Shown here piece by piece: positions 11,641 through 23,121 of a stretch of DNA of 64,000 nucleotides. A program made the translations under genes and the position numbers. The DNA comes from Halichondria panicea (Eukaryota; Porifera; Demospongiae; Suberitida; Halichondriidae). The notes beneath the pieces are model-generated. The model searched no databases, was not told where the DNA came from, and was given only the letters and a program-made list of their open reading frames with translations. Position 1 is the stretch's first letter. Each line of letters begins with the position of its first letter. The stretch lies in the NCBI RefSeq assembly GCF_963675165.1, contig NC_087382.1:3635963-3699962 (forward strand), in the 5' to 3' direction.

Positions 11641-14600
11641 TTACCATGCCAACACGCTGTGTGCTAGCATGCCTAAAACATGTTTCAGTGTGAAATTGTT
11701 CTTTTCCACTCTCAACGGAATTTTGTAGTCCCACAGTTCCGATGCTGTAACCATGGGAATGGTTTCTATAACAACCACAGGGGATTGATATTCTTTCCAA
11801 TTCTGCGATGGTTGCCCGGAAATATCGATATTTGGGTCGTTATGACGAAAGTGCTCCTTAGGTCCAATGTAGTTAGTTTCTATTTCACGATCAGGTTGCT
11901 CTACACGAGGATATTGAGGGATAGTGGGGTTAAAATATCCGTGGTCGGAGGTCAAATTCCAATTATCTTGTCTATTAATTTTAGCGTTAACTCTTGTAGC
12001 ATTCGAAATGACGTCTTTGGTAGCTGCATCGATACGAGGGTTAAACTGATTATTTCGAGCCTGCTGCTCGTCAGGATGAATTAATAAAGAGACCAGAGGG
12101 TTAAATTGTTCCAGAGACGAAATAGCGTTTGAGTGGTTGTCAGGGGTCAAAAGTTCAGGCAATGTAAGAACAGCTGTTAGATTGAATAACAAAAACAGTC
12201 CAGGGTCCAAATATCCGTTGCTAAGCACGTTGCTAGGCACGTTGCTTGGTTCGTTTGATGTGATATTCAAGATCTCTGATTTGCGGGAAATTTCTTCAGT
12301 TTGAATTTTTGGATATTCATCAAAAATGGGGTGTCCAAAATCGTTCTTAGTTATAGATTTTAGTGAGGAATTTTCAGGAAGATTTTTCTTTGGATCGGAA
12401 CTCGAAAAAGTTTTCAGTAATGGCTTCAAATTTGACAGATCAGGTGGTAGCTTTGAGTGGTTGTTAAACGAAACAGGTGGGGTCGCTTGGGGGTCAAAAA
12501 TGGCCACGTTCGTAGAGAGTTCGTTGGAGAGGTCGTTTCCGAGAGACATCAGGGGACAAAGGTCGTTGCCAGGTGGTGTGGGGGTGGAGGCAAAGAGGGT
12601 AGCAACACACATCAGATAGAGCAGAGCACTTCCACAGGCAACCTGGAGTGTGGGAGTTATTGTGATGATCTTTACCACACAAACAAAAATGCTAACAGCT
12701 AAGTCAAAATTATTTTGTAGGTATGATGATCTTTACTCGAATAAATCAAGTATGATGGTCGAATAAATCAAAGTATGGACGGGTATTTTTGAGGGTATAA
12801 ACTTTCGCAGATTTAATATAATTTTCACCGGAATAGCAGCCTTGTTGCAGCATGCAATATTAGATTCGCGGGTGCATGCTTAATCGGTGAAAACCACAAA
12901 CATAAAATTAATTATACCCTCGAAATATCCCGTTATACGGTAATTACGGCCAAAATATGGTTATGTAACATTGCGATGGAAACACATTATTTTTTATGGT
13001 ATGTACGTAGCTTCGTTACTATACCTTAGCAGTGGTCTTGGAGGTGGTGGCCATGTTATCTGACGCCCCCCACACAGCGCAAAGGTCAGTGTACGAGAAC
13101 CACCCCCTCTGACACGCCTCGTTAAGTGCAACTCTGTGAGTGGGCGGGACAAATAGCAATGGTAGCAATAAATTTAATACAGAATAATTGTTACCTACTT
13201 CACTTCTCACACACCACCCACACACTCCACACACACCACCCACACCCACACACACGTACCTCCCTTCCACACTTCTGACAAACTGGTAATACTCATCCAT
13301 AGATACGAACAGCCTCCAATCCTGCACGATAAAACAACAGCAGATCACATGACACAAGCTCGCATACCCATTGGTCCATCAAACTACAAGTGCAACTTAT
13401 GACAAGCCATATACATGTAGATCATTCTCTTTCTATGCTTTTAGAAAATCAAAACATAAATTTTTTGAATTTGATACTAAAGTTATGGCTGTTCAACTAC
13501 CCCCTGCCCCTCCCCCTCTTCCAGCTGCCATAACTCGAATTCCGTGGATCCAATTTCAACGATTTTATGGAAAGAGACCTTTCAAATAGTGTCCTCAAAA
13601 TTCATATTTGAGAGATAAAAATATTCGCCAATTTGGCCGTACCATGGTCCAAGGCCAAAAAATGACAAATTATGGCTCCGATGAAATTTTGGATTTAGAA
13701 AGGTCTCTTTCTTAGCTTTCAGAAAATCATAACATATTTGAAATTGGATCAACGGTACTCAAGTTATGGCAGCTGGAAGATTACACCCCCCCCCCCCCCC
13801 CTCCGCTTATCATCTCTTTTTCTCTGTACACTCTAATGTGAAATTCATTTGATGTACTTATTGAATTAGTATTTGTAAAGATGATCATGTCATAATAACG
13901 AATGTTTCACATTTCTCTCCCAGATGCACGCATGCTATTGCTAAGTAACAGCGCTAGTTATAGTGATAAAAGATTAAGAATTAGAGACCACACAAAGAAA
14001 AGAATTCAATGAAAGAATATAGCAAAATGTTAATAATTGGGTAGTTTATTTTACACATCTGCCGTACACGTACGTGTTGCCAGGCAACAATCCCACTGTG
14101 GAAATCAGTATAATAATTTGCAACATGTTTTCAAACAAACGTCAACATAACGAAAGGATTTCACACATTAAAAATGTGATTTGAATATTTGAATTGAGAG
14201 GAATATGAAGTTATGCGCAAGGCTTAAGGCAAAAACACGGAAATAACAAGTCATAAATAGTAATAATGATCAAAGAAAACGCATTTTATTGATCCTTGAG
14301 CAGCCGTATATGTAGCAGTCTACACACACACACACACAACGCATTGATTTTCTACATAAAAGCTTAAAAAAGCAAGCAAAAGCCAAGAAGCTTGAACTTG
14401 CAAGGACACGCACACACACACACACACACTACCGTATGCGCACACAGAAGCATAACAACACAAGCTCCAGTATAAACGTATCGCATGTCCTGTACATGTA
14501 TTTAGCTTCAGATAGAGAATGAACCACCACGACTGAATAAAGAATTTTTCTTAATGGGTAAGAATGCCACAATAAAATAAATACAGGAGTGTTGTGATAG

Positions 14601-17600
14601 CATGCATTACCGTGGCGACACTACAAGTGAATGGGCCACCCTCAATGTGTACGTACTGATGATACAAACACGGAGATCACAAGACTTGCGTACAAGCAAC
14701 AATAGTTAGTTGATATAGAAGTTTTTGGTCATGCAATAAACAAACAATGGATCTATTATGGCAACAAGTTTAAATGGCGGACATGCCTCTCCTAACTTAG
14801 ATGTAGTTTACCTGAACTAAGATCCGGTTATGGCGAACTTCTTTTATATAATTATTGTACTAGTTTGGAAGTTCTGAAGTAAGAAATAAATTTTGCAGTG
14901 CTCTGAGGGAAGTCTATCAAATGAGGTCAGAAAGGAGGACAAATTAGGCGCTTAGTTTGATACGGTGGCCCAGCATTAATTTGCCGAAATAGTAAGTCTA
15001 TAATAGTCCTAGTATGGCTTCATGCATGCACTGTGCACACATGCACATGTCTGCTATTACACTGAGACAACACATGTCGTATATCGGGTTTCGAACGTGA
15101 GGTTAATTGATTGCGAATGACACTGTACAAGCATTGATTGATTGCATTTCTAACTATTGTCATGAATTGCATGTAAAGCATGGGAAATTGCATGCTCACT
15201 CTTTGCGAGTCTTTCCCTTGTGATTTATGCGAAAAGTCGTAATTTGAGTAATTTAAGAACCACACAATGGAAACACGATATATACAATACTACACTGAAA
15301 CAACCAACACACACACCTTCTAAATGACAAACAACGACAGGTTAGTGTTACAGTATAGTCTGCCCCCACTCCACCCTGCCGTGTATTGCCTGGGGCTATC
15401 TGAGCATGCACCAACTATACACATGATCGCACAACACAACACAGCCGATACTGACAACAAAACCAGATTACATTTCATCAAATTTGGGCCTACTTATAAT
15501 AATAGGCTCTAACAAGACCGTGTATAGACAGTATCATTGTACCGGTACTATTCCAATTAAAGGAGGAGCTATTAAATTTCAGAGACACACCATATTTGAG
15601 GGCAAATACATGAACCCTACCTAGCATGTGCAAAAAAGTATAGCAGAGAATGGTTTCGATCCATCGACCTCTGGGTTATGGGCCCAGCACGCTTCCACTG
15701 CGCCACTCTGCTACATGAGTATACATGTCGGAGATAGGGAGAGCTAAGTGCGATCAAACCTAGTGAACTACGAATGTGCAGAATTTGACCTCTTGTTACA
15801 GTTGGGAAGGAGTATAATACATGTTTGAACACAAACAACAACTTCCTAGAAAATTGAAATCCAATCGCCACATTCTCCCAACAATGGCAGTAGAGACATG
15901 GCTCTCAGTATACCAATAACATTGCAACGTATGTACGTGTATGGAGATCAGTGATGCCTGTCTGTTGTGGTGTCCTATAAGCAGGAATGGCCCAAGTCTC
16001 TCCATGGAATGTGTTTGGACCTGTGTTAGCAGGCCACCCTCTATAATACAGCCAGGTTAATGGGCCTCAAAGTCTCTCCATGGAATGTGTTTGGACCTGT
16101 GTTAGCAGGCCACCCTCTATAATACAGCCAGGTTAATGGGCCCCAAAGTCTCTCCATAGCATGTGTTTGGACCTGTGTTAGTAGGCCACCCTCTATAATG
16201 CAGCCACTGTTGGTCTACCCAAGGAGCTACCACTATGACATTACTACAGTTGGCCTAAAACTACGAGAGGTACTTAAGAGGTCATGACCAGAAATATGCA
16301 GAATGATTGAATCATCACTATAGCTATACATACAATAATGAACGGATGTGGAAGTAAATATCGGGACAACCTCCACACGTAATGTTGATTCAAGAATGGA
16401 CGGTATTTAGCTCCCAGCTGCACTAATAATGACGTTCAGCATGTACTACGGTCGTATAATAATTATTATTATCATGATTATTGAGAATGTGAGTGAAACA
16501 TACCAGAAGATGCCCACTTGCGTAGGTAGCTAAAAGGTCACCGTAATTGACCTTACGAATCAGATAGGCTACTCAAAAACATGTCAAAAATATTTAAGAA
16601 ATGTTCGCCCTCCCCCCCCACACACACCCACACGCGCAGAGCAAATTATGATAATTACGCACAATGGCATGTATGCATGTATGCATGTTATAAAATTATA
16701 TCTATAGTTTAAATATCATGGGTAGTTGTACTAATAGCGTAAATCAGTGGCCTCAATAGTGGACCTAGTGTGTGTGTGTGTGTGTGTAATGGTGTATGAA
16801 ATTGGCCGATAGCAGCCTCGTTAAAGGTTATGGATAATGATGATAGCATCATCGATAGCAGCCTCGTTAAAGGTTATGGATAATGATGCTATATCATCAT
16901 TATCCATAACCTTTAACGAGGCTGCTATCGGCCAATTTCAATTATCACAATGAACTGTATAATTGGACAATTGGTGAATGAGCCTTTTGAAATTTGAACT
17001 GACTTAGCGGTTTTTAATTTGGTGTCTCAAGCGTCTATACTACAGCAATGACATTGTGTCCACTGGAAAACTTTAATTTGGCCAAATATCTCCAAATCGT
17101 CAAATTTTTCGTTCAAGAGTGGAAATGGTAAAAGATTATGACGGGTCATTATGTAATGTAAAATTAGTATTAAAATGGAGTAATTGATTGGACCATCTGA
17201 AAAAATTCCCACTGAAAAATATATCGTATTTTGAACGAGTTGCTATGGAAACAAGAACATAATTAGCACATGGACTACATGGACACGGAGATTATCGTGA
17301 ATATCTAATTACACGCAATTAACGAAAACAAAATATGAAAATGTGGGAAAACATTCGACATACAAATTGCTCAACTATAAATGGAAGTCAACAAAGAAAC
17401 AAGAGATGGGAAAAGGAATAATTTCAACGATCATATTTCAGTCCTTAAGATCATGGGGTTTTAATGAAGTATTTTGATTGGACGACTACAAAACCACACA
17501 CCTGTCGCCAGAGTGGCTACACACAGGAACGTATATTACTCATTAATAACATTCACAGCACGTACAGATAATTAAATCAATCAATTCTCTAACATTTTTG

Positions 17601-19181
17601 AGTGTAGTCTAGTTATTGTCCATCAGACTTTATGGCAGTACACCTCCGAGGCCAAAGACGAACAAATTAATTTGAATGTAGTTGACAATAACTGTTATAA
17701 TAGCCACTGGAATGAAAACTGCCTGCTACCTAAGCTATCTCACCTTGGATATAACTAGCTAACAGTCTCATAAACTATTGAAAAGAAAAGCTTGTCCGTA
17801 TACAGCATGTAGCCAGTGCTAAGCTTCTAGCTCTACGCTGCTAACTTGTCCATGTCCAAGCAGTGAGCCCCACCCTTCCTCCAGCCTTCCTGGTGTTTAA
17901 CAAGCCCCACCCATCTGTTCTGCCCTTGTCAACAAGTGTCTATATCTAGTATAAAATTAGTGCGCCCTCAACGCTTTTTGTTGATGTTGCAAAGATTCGC
18001 CAAAACCCTGTTGTTAAACCCCACCCAGTTGGTACGATACAGACCCTTACGTGAGGTACATTACAGCATAAAATAATCATACGCACTCTAGTTACGCTTG
18101 AGTAAATGACACTTAATTCACAATAATTGTTTTTTAATTGGAGAATTAATAAATTGCGTGTTTAGGCAATTCCTGTAGTTTACAGAATCTATGACACGTA
18201 ATGTACATCGTACTTCCCTAAAAATTAATTGCTGACTGTACCCCCCTCCACACACACACCCACCCACTCACACCACACACACACACACACACACACACAA
18301 CACCACCACCCACACACCCACACACACACACACACACACAATCATGGTTCACTGCAACACAAAGTGAAAGTCCGCTGAAATCATATAAACAAGACAAACA
18401 TGCAGAGTGCATTCTCAGACTAACAACAATAGTCTAATAGGATCAGCAATTAGCCAGTCTGGACAATGGACCACCACCTTACAACACACACCTTGATGAG
18501 GTAATAGCATATCAGTACACAACTGCCCACGCTACAGTATTAGCAGGCCACCCTCTGGAATACAGCCAGGTTAATGGGCCCCAAAGTACTATAGAAGGTA
18601 ATTTTCGTGGGGTAAAATATTCGTGGTTTTCGTGGTTGAAGCACTGACCACAAATATTTTACCCACGAATGAAGCGACCTTGTCTACCTTTACCTGCAGT
18701 GCAAACAGCAACCACGAAAATATTATCCACGAAATGACTAAATACTGCTCAACCACGAATATTTTATCCCCCGAAAATTACCCGCTATACGGTATCCATA
18801 GCATGTGTTCGGACCTGTGTTAGCAGGCCACCCTCTTATATCAATATCAGCATTAACTCACAATTGCTTGCAAGAATCTGATTTCCAAGTGATCCAGTCG
18901 ATTGCGTGGGGTGGAGCCTGTGTGTGGGCGAATACATCAAAGGGAATAAACCACACCCACTACAACACATCAAAGTGAGTGTGCTAAAGCTAGCTATGTA
19001 CAAGAGTGCTGTGATGTGATTGAGAGTGAAAATTAACAAAATAAACAAAATAACAATAATTATTATAAACATCAGACGCTTCATCTCGTCATGTACACAT
19101 TAACGAACCGATGGTGGAAAAATCCGTGTTAGTGAGAGCTTCCATTTCCCCTTCATCGTTGAGGAACTTTGATGCCACCAG
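11641..19181 (-). CDS. CNPPD1: CNPPD1-like cyclin protein, 5'-truncated copy 1
   Basis: Located - strand exons, 5' to 3': 19109-19181 (LVASKFLNDEGEMEALTN), 13260-13321 (DWRLFVSMDEYYQFVRSVEG), 13025-13133 (GWFSYTDLCAVWG) and 11641-12642 (terminal, 333 codons). These match the order in human CNPPD1 (VASKYLYDEGE, then DWHLYTD, then GWYTYTDLC, then a hydrophobic segment), a Pho80/Pas1-type cyclin-fold protein of poorly known function. The last three exons join in frame (phases 0, 2, 0). A likely transmembrane helix starts the terminal exon (VACGSALLYLMCVATLFAS), followed by an Asn/Pro/Ser-rich tail. At least one exon between 19109 and 13321 was not found, and the 5' exons are absent because the duplication cut the gene. 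The terminal frame is intact, with about 3 residue differences from copy 2. Whether this copy is expressed is unknown. Confidence 0.7.
12779..12942. mobile_element. MITE with ...CGTTATACGGTA end
   Basis: Imperfect inverted ends: GGGTATTTTTGAGGGTATAA at the left, and the reverse complement of TTATACCCTCGAAATATCCC at the right. Related elements lie at 33271-33429 (copy 2) and about 43314-43462. No coding capacity. Confidence 0.65.
13517..13780. mobile_element. Long inverted-repeat element (copy 1)
   Basis: The left arm 13517-13587 (TCTTCCAGCTGCCATAACT onward, ending near AAAGAGACCTTTC) is an imperfect reverse complement of 13693-13780. The 105-base centre is unique. It sits in the presumed CNPPD1 intron. 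The motif TTTCAGAAAATCATAA recurs near 62910, so the family is dispersed. Confidence 0.6.
13781..15640. other. CNPPD1 intron DNA, no gene seen
   Basis: Intronic to copy 1 CNPPD1 if exon 19109-19181 belongs to it. It contains a C-run (13785-13802), CA tracts (14323-14338, 14410-14428) and, at about 14860-14935, a degenerate member of the TGTAGCTCTAAGGGAGGTC repeat family. The missing CNPPD1 exon may be hidden here or in 15713-19108. Confidence 0.4.
15641..15712 (-). tRNA. Initiator tRNA-Met (CAT), copy 1
   Basis: The reverse strand starts AGCAGAGTGGCGCAGTGG, has anticodon-loop context GGGCCCATAACCC and T-arm ATGGATCGAAACCAT, and is 72 bases including the discriminator A. This is the eukaryotic initiator pattern: an A1-U72 pair, three G-C pairs flanking the anticodon loop, and AUCGAAA instead of TTCGAAT. 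The acceptor stem pairs fully, with one G-U in the T stem. A run of six T follows within a few bases, as a Pol III terminator. Probably functional. Confidence 0.95.
15995..16222. repeat. 76-bp tandem repeat, three units
   Basis: AGTCTCTCCATGG begins at 15995 and again at 16071; the third unit begins at 16147 with AGTCTCTCCATAG. Each unit contains GACCTGTGTTAGCAGGCCAC or a one-base variant. Copy 2 has a single unit (about 36489-36550). Partial units also flank the MITE at 18589-18792. Confidence 0.9.
16798..16939. repeat. Hairpin element with duplicated left arm (copy 1)
   Basis: The right arm, ending GGCCAATTTC at 16939, is the reverse complement of the left-arm sequence. The left arm occurs twice in tandem: once from GAAATTGGCC at 16798, and a partial second copy from about 16854. 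Copy 2 has the simple two-arm form. Confidence 0.85.
18589..18792. mobile_element. MITE inside a repeat unit, TA target duplication (copy 1)
   Basis: A 204-bp element with imperfect inverted ends of ~38 bp (GGTAATTTTCGTGGGG at the left; the reverse complement of CCCCCGAAAATTACC at the right, then GCTATACGG). TA dinucleotides flank both sides. The host sequence is the AGCAGGCCACCCTCT repeat: CCCCAAAG ends just left of it and CCATAGCATGTG resumes just right. This fits Tc1/mariner-type TA insertion. Confidence 0.75.
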
Positions 19182-19221
19182 CTGCGAGGAAAATAGATGG
19201 TTACTTAGTGACCACACACAC

Positions 19222-19269
19222 GTTAGAATGAAGATCTAAAGGTCCCTGGTTCGATCCCGGGTTTCGGCA
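19222..19269 (+). pseudogene. tRNA-Phe 3' half fragment (copy 1)
   Basis: From GTTAGA it contains a complete anticodon arm with GAA in the loop (ATGAAGA; the usual first loop base C is A), then AAGGTCC and the T arm CCTGGTTCGATCCCGGG, ending TTTCGGCA and a T6 run. The 5' acceptor strand and D arm are missing and replaced by CA-rich DNA, so it cannot fold as a tRNA. Confidence 0.85.
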
Positions 19270-19641
19270 TTTTTTATATCTCTGGGTTGACACGCACGCA
19301 CGCACACGCACACGCACATGCACACACACACACACACACTAAAACAGGACACAAACAGTCTACCTAGATAATATGATCAACCTTACAGCACACACAGCGA
19401 TTAGTAACAGACACACAGACATAACTGAGCAAGTTTATTGTTTTTATTAGCACTTGCCAAGACAATAGCTAAGGTTACCAAAGGTTAGGCTCGCTACTGT
19501 TTCAGACTCCACACACAGATTGGAATGTACCCCCCCCTCTAGAAACATTGACATCACTAATTAGTACGCTACCATGTAGGAGGTTGCATCATCAGCACTA
19601 CGGTAAACAATATTGGTCATTCATTACCCAGGGCAATGCGT

Positions 19642-19800
19642 GTAGGGATGTGCCTCCACTGGTCAGTGGTGGTGGTGGTTGGTACTAACCACCTCTAGAC
19701 ACAATCAACCACCTCCTAGGCAAGTTTACCACATATTAAGCTATAAAAATGCTGAATTGAGATTGAGGTTTGAAAATAGCACTTCGAATATTCCAGGCAC
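19642..19800 (+). repeat. Dispersed repeat family, ACTGGTC-GTGGTGG type
   Basis: Shares GTGCC, then ACTGGTCAGTGGTGG and AACCACCTCTAGAC, then a second AACCACCTC and TTAGG-type stretch, with 39938-40097 (copy 2), 41639-41761, 53760-53880 and 58123-58250. The first part contains a near-palindrome GGTTGGTACTAACC. Confidence 0.75.
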
Positions 19801-20412
19801 ACACATCCAGCTGCCCATTTTAAGTGATTGAGAATGCCGATAAAAATACACACATAAGACTGTGATTGTGTGTATCCATCTATTGTGTACAACGTGTGTA
19901 TAAGTAACCACATCCATTTCCCACGTTACATCTTTACTTACTTAAGTTGCTCCACAAGACCATTACAACAGTGAAGCCTTATTATTAATTGGTTAATTTG
20001 CAGCAGTAACGAACGTGTCAGCTCATTTAACGCTGAACATACCTCGTCAGTCAGTCAGTGGAGTGATAGTCACTACAAACATTCCTAAAATGTACTGTGT
20101 CTCATGACATGGGGAAATATTAGCAAGTGTTAAAAGCACAGCCTTCAACAAACAATGACCTCATCTAAACACTGTACCCATCCAAACACTGTACTCATCC
20201 AAACACGGTACTCATGCAAACACGGTACCTACCTACTGGTGGAGCCCACTTTAATGGCCACTCATGAAGAGAGGCTAACTGCGATACCAAGGCCAGGTCC
20301 ATAATCAACAGTTTGTGTACAAAACAACCCCTCAACAAAGGTCACCTCTGTATAAAGGCCAACACATTGTTCCCAAAGGTGTTCGTTATAGAGGTACTAT
20401 GTATGTTTACTT

Positions 20413-20685
20413 TGACTGCTCGTAACTTGAGTCGGGAAGATCCGATTTCAGAAATAAAAAATGCATTCTGTAGCTCTAAGGGAGGTCTATCTAATTATGG
20501 GTTTAACTTGAGGCTTTTAATCGGGCCCAAATTTGCTGACACAGCACAGGTGTATCGTCTTCAAATTTTAGCCGATTTTTTGCTAGCTAACTGGCCATAA
20601 TTTAAGTTTGGAAGGTTCGCTTCTAGAAAGAGAAGATGTATTATGTAGCTCTAAGGGAGATCTATCTAATGGTGTGTTTAGATCC
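20413..20685 (+). repeat. Two TGTAGCTCTAAGGGAG dispersed repeats
   Basis: Two diverged units (20413-20503 and 20596-20685) of the form GTAACTTGAGT..GGAAG..CC, then ATTCTGTAGCTCTAAGG, then GAGGTCTATCTAAT. Further members lie near 3467-3560, 14860-14935 and 24035-24120, and in copy 2 at 40714-40800 and 40890-40975. Confidence 0.7.
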
Positions 20686-21613
20686 ATGATTGCTAATTGA
20701 CCAAAATAAATACATCCCTTCCACTAAATTAGGCTATCAATTAAAACACACATTACCAGCATGTACACAAACATTCGCTCGTTAACTGGCTAATCATCAC
20801 AAGACAATTGCTCATCAAATACCAGCTAGGAAAACAAGTTGTAAAGGCTTCACATTTCCCAGAGCTACTGTAATTGAACTGCGAAGGTTTCTTAGCAATG
20901 AGGGGACTATGAATTTTAGAATAATGTGCAGCGTCAATAGATACTTGTTAAGCAAGTTAGTGCTGACAATGCCAATAACATGATACACTCAGCATGAACA
21001 CTAGAGTAGAGGTACACACATTCATCTTGCAAACATAGTATTGTAATGAAGGGCCTCTCTTCCAATCAACAGTCCAGTAGACTACACACATGATGACTAG
21101 AGCTAGTACCAATACACCAACTAGATACGTGTGTTAAAACTATATTCCAGCATCTAGACCAGTATAATTATAGTAAACTGACTTTGTTAGATAGCTTGGG
21201 ACTCCAAAATCTGAGCAGCTTGGTGAGCAGCACTGTTCCTAAGACAAGACAAGACACAGGAGGTTCCAGTTGATCACAACACTCTCCATGGCAGTAAGAA
21301 TGAAGGGATATTCCCTAACAGTAGTTCTACACTGCACTTACAGGTAGGGTTTTTCCCTATGCAATGTGGCCACCATTGATTGTTGTGCCACTGTCTAGTC
21401 TACGTCTGTTTCCAAGAGCTCTCTCACTATCTGCAGTCCAAGTTATGCCAAAAGAAAGAAAAAGAAAGGTTCTACTTTAATAGAAATCTAGTGTAGAACT
21501 TACTTTGATAGCCTGTTGCTAGCTAGCTGTAGAGATGTATTTGTTTATATATCTACCTATATAGCTACTGAGTACTGTGCTATTTTACCTCATACCAACA
21601 CCCACATAACCAG

Positions 21614-22993
21614 GAGACTCCTGCTGCTGTAGGAGGAGGTTCTGGCTCCACCATTGAGGAGGTACGTCACTGGCACACACACCTCACACATTGTGTCCAC
21701 GTAGTCTGCTCTTTGCTCCCACCTTGTTCAGGTATTCGCTCGTTTTCTCATGAATCAGCCGCACTAGGAATGTCCGTCTGAGCACCACTTTAGTCTAGAG
21801 GTTATTGCACAATAAAGAAGCTACTGATAGAGAGGCTGTGAGCAAAGGGAAGGGCAAGGAAAACAATGGGATGGTATCGAATTGGGACAAACTAAAGACT
21901 GGAGGTATATATTCCAACTATGTTATCAACTGATACTGATCACATGTACTCAGACCATGGACCAGCTCATGGAATGTGAATGGAATCAGAACGTGGATAA
22001 AGGTATCGTTTCCTCTGTCCTCAATAATTACAATTATTAACCAACCGCATTTTATACACTGTGTACAGAATGGTGGTCTGGAGTACATTGCACGAGAATA
22101 CCCAGACATATTCTGTGTACAAGAAACCAAGTGTATTGAGAAAGAGCTTCCTATGGTAGGACAGCCACTGTACACACACACTCACCCCCCCCACACACAC
22201 ACACCCCCCACACACACACACTCACACCCCCCCACACACACACACACACACACACTCACCCCCCCCCACACACACACACACAACCCCCCCTACACACACA
22301 CACACACACACACAGAACCAGCTCGGTATTCCTGGCTACCACGTCTACTGGCACTCCGCAGAGAAGAGGCTACAGCGGTGTGGGGTGAGGCATATTCACC
22401 AACTGTTGTGTGGTTAGTTACAAGTATTGTGCAGGCTGTACTCCAAAGAGAAGCCAATTTCAGTGACCAATGGTTTGGGAATTGAGAAGTTTGATTGTGA
22501 GGGTAGGATCATCACTGCTGAAGATGAGCACTTCTATTTCCTTACATCTTGTAAGTTGGTTCTGATTTTATTTAGATTCCTATTGTCACTGTTATGTTGT
22601 GCCCTGTGTATATAGATGTGCCCAATGCTGGTGATGGCCTCAAGAGGCTCTCGTACAGTACAAGCAAGACTGGGATAGGGACCTCAGAGAGTACATGAAG
22701 AAACTAGATCTCAGTCCTTCTCTGTGGGGACCTCAATGTGGCCCATAAAGAGATAGGTACCTTCAGAGTTTGCCTTGACTTTGTGTACATGCATGTATGT
22801 ATCTACGTGTAGATTTAAAGAACCTCAAGACAAACACAAAGACAGCTGGTTTCACGCCCGAGGAGAGACAGGACTTCACAGAGCTACTGGAGGAGGGTTT
22901 CGTGGACACCTTCCGTCACCTGTATCCCAACCTCTCTGGAGCGTACACTTACTAGTCATACCGGTTCAACGCCAGAGCCAAGAACACTGGCTG
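21614..22993 (+). pseudogene. APEX1: APEX1-type AP endonuclease fragment (copy 2)
   Basis: Same exon series as the first copy and the same shared lesions (frameshift before GYSGVG, frameshift before [12 protein letters not shown] after YTY near 22953). It has further damage: the start of the second exon is deleted together with the right part of the inverted-repeat element (break near 21815), five extra bases (AGTAC) lie after CTCTCGTAC near 22660, and the last donor has changed from GTGAGT to GTTAGT. The extra truncated exon copy seen at 1595-1613 in copy 1 is absent. No C-terminal catalytic exons follow. Confidence 0.85.
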
Positions 22994-23121
22994 GTTAGTG
23001 CTCCTGCATTACTCTAGCAATAGAGTGTATCTGTGTTATCATGTCCACGATCCTGCTACTAATACCCAACACATGCACACTGTCTTAGTTATCCACCACC
23101 CCCACCACCCACACACACTAG

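Larger units (their letters stand above)
15713..19108. other. CNPPD1 intron DNA rich in repeats
   Basis: Holds the 76-bp tandem repeat (15995-16222), the hairpin element (16798-16939), a GT tract (16769-16788), CA tracts (18248-18340) and a MITE (18589-18792), all listed separately. I see no other exon or RNA gene. Confidence 0.5.
1..21207 (+). repeat. Copy 1 of ~21-kb direct tandem duplication
   Basis: Position 1 onward reads the same as position 21208 onward. The two stretches stay collinear for about 20.3 kb with roughly 1-3% substitution and scattered indels, mostly in CA tracts. The left edge of copy 1 is at or beyond the window start. The last ~100 bases (about 21105-21207) have no counterpart at the right end of copy 2, so they belong to the junction or to the sequence preceding the unit. 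The unit carries APEX1 and ANKIB1 remnants, the ANK-ROC-COR gene, the 3' part of CNPPD1 and tRNA genes. There is no N gap at the junction. Confidence 0.95.
19270..21207. other. Unit right end, no gene seen
   Basis: Contains CA tracts (19315-19340), a dispersed hairpin-type repeat (19642-19800), a 17-bp tandem repeat with core CAAACAC-GTAC-CAT (20165-20232), a GTGGAGCCCACTTTAATGG repeat (about 20240-20400) and two TGTAGCTCTAAGGGAG repeats (20413-20503, 20596-20685). No convincing exon. Confidence 0.45.

Noticed and set aside
15070-15110. tRNA-like GGGTTTCGAAC motif
   Set aside because: A lone T-loop-like match with no stems around it.
17027-17212. - strand frame with LLNEKFDDLEIF as a CNPPD1 exon
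   Set aside because: The adjoining sequence is part of a dispersed repeat also seen near 59400-59500, and splice phases do not fit.
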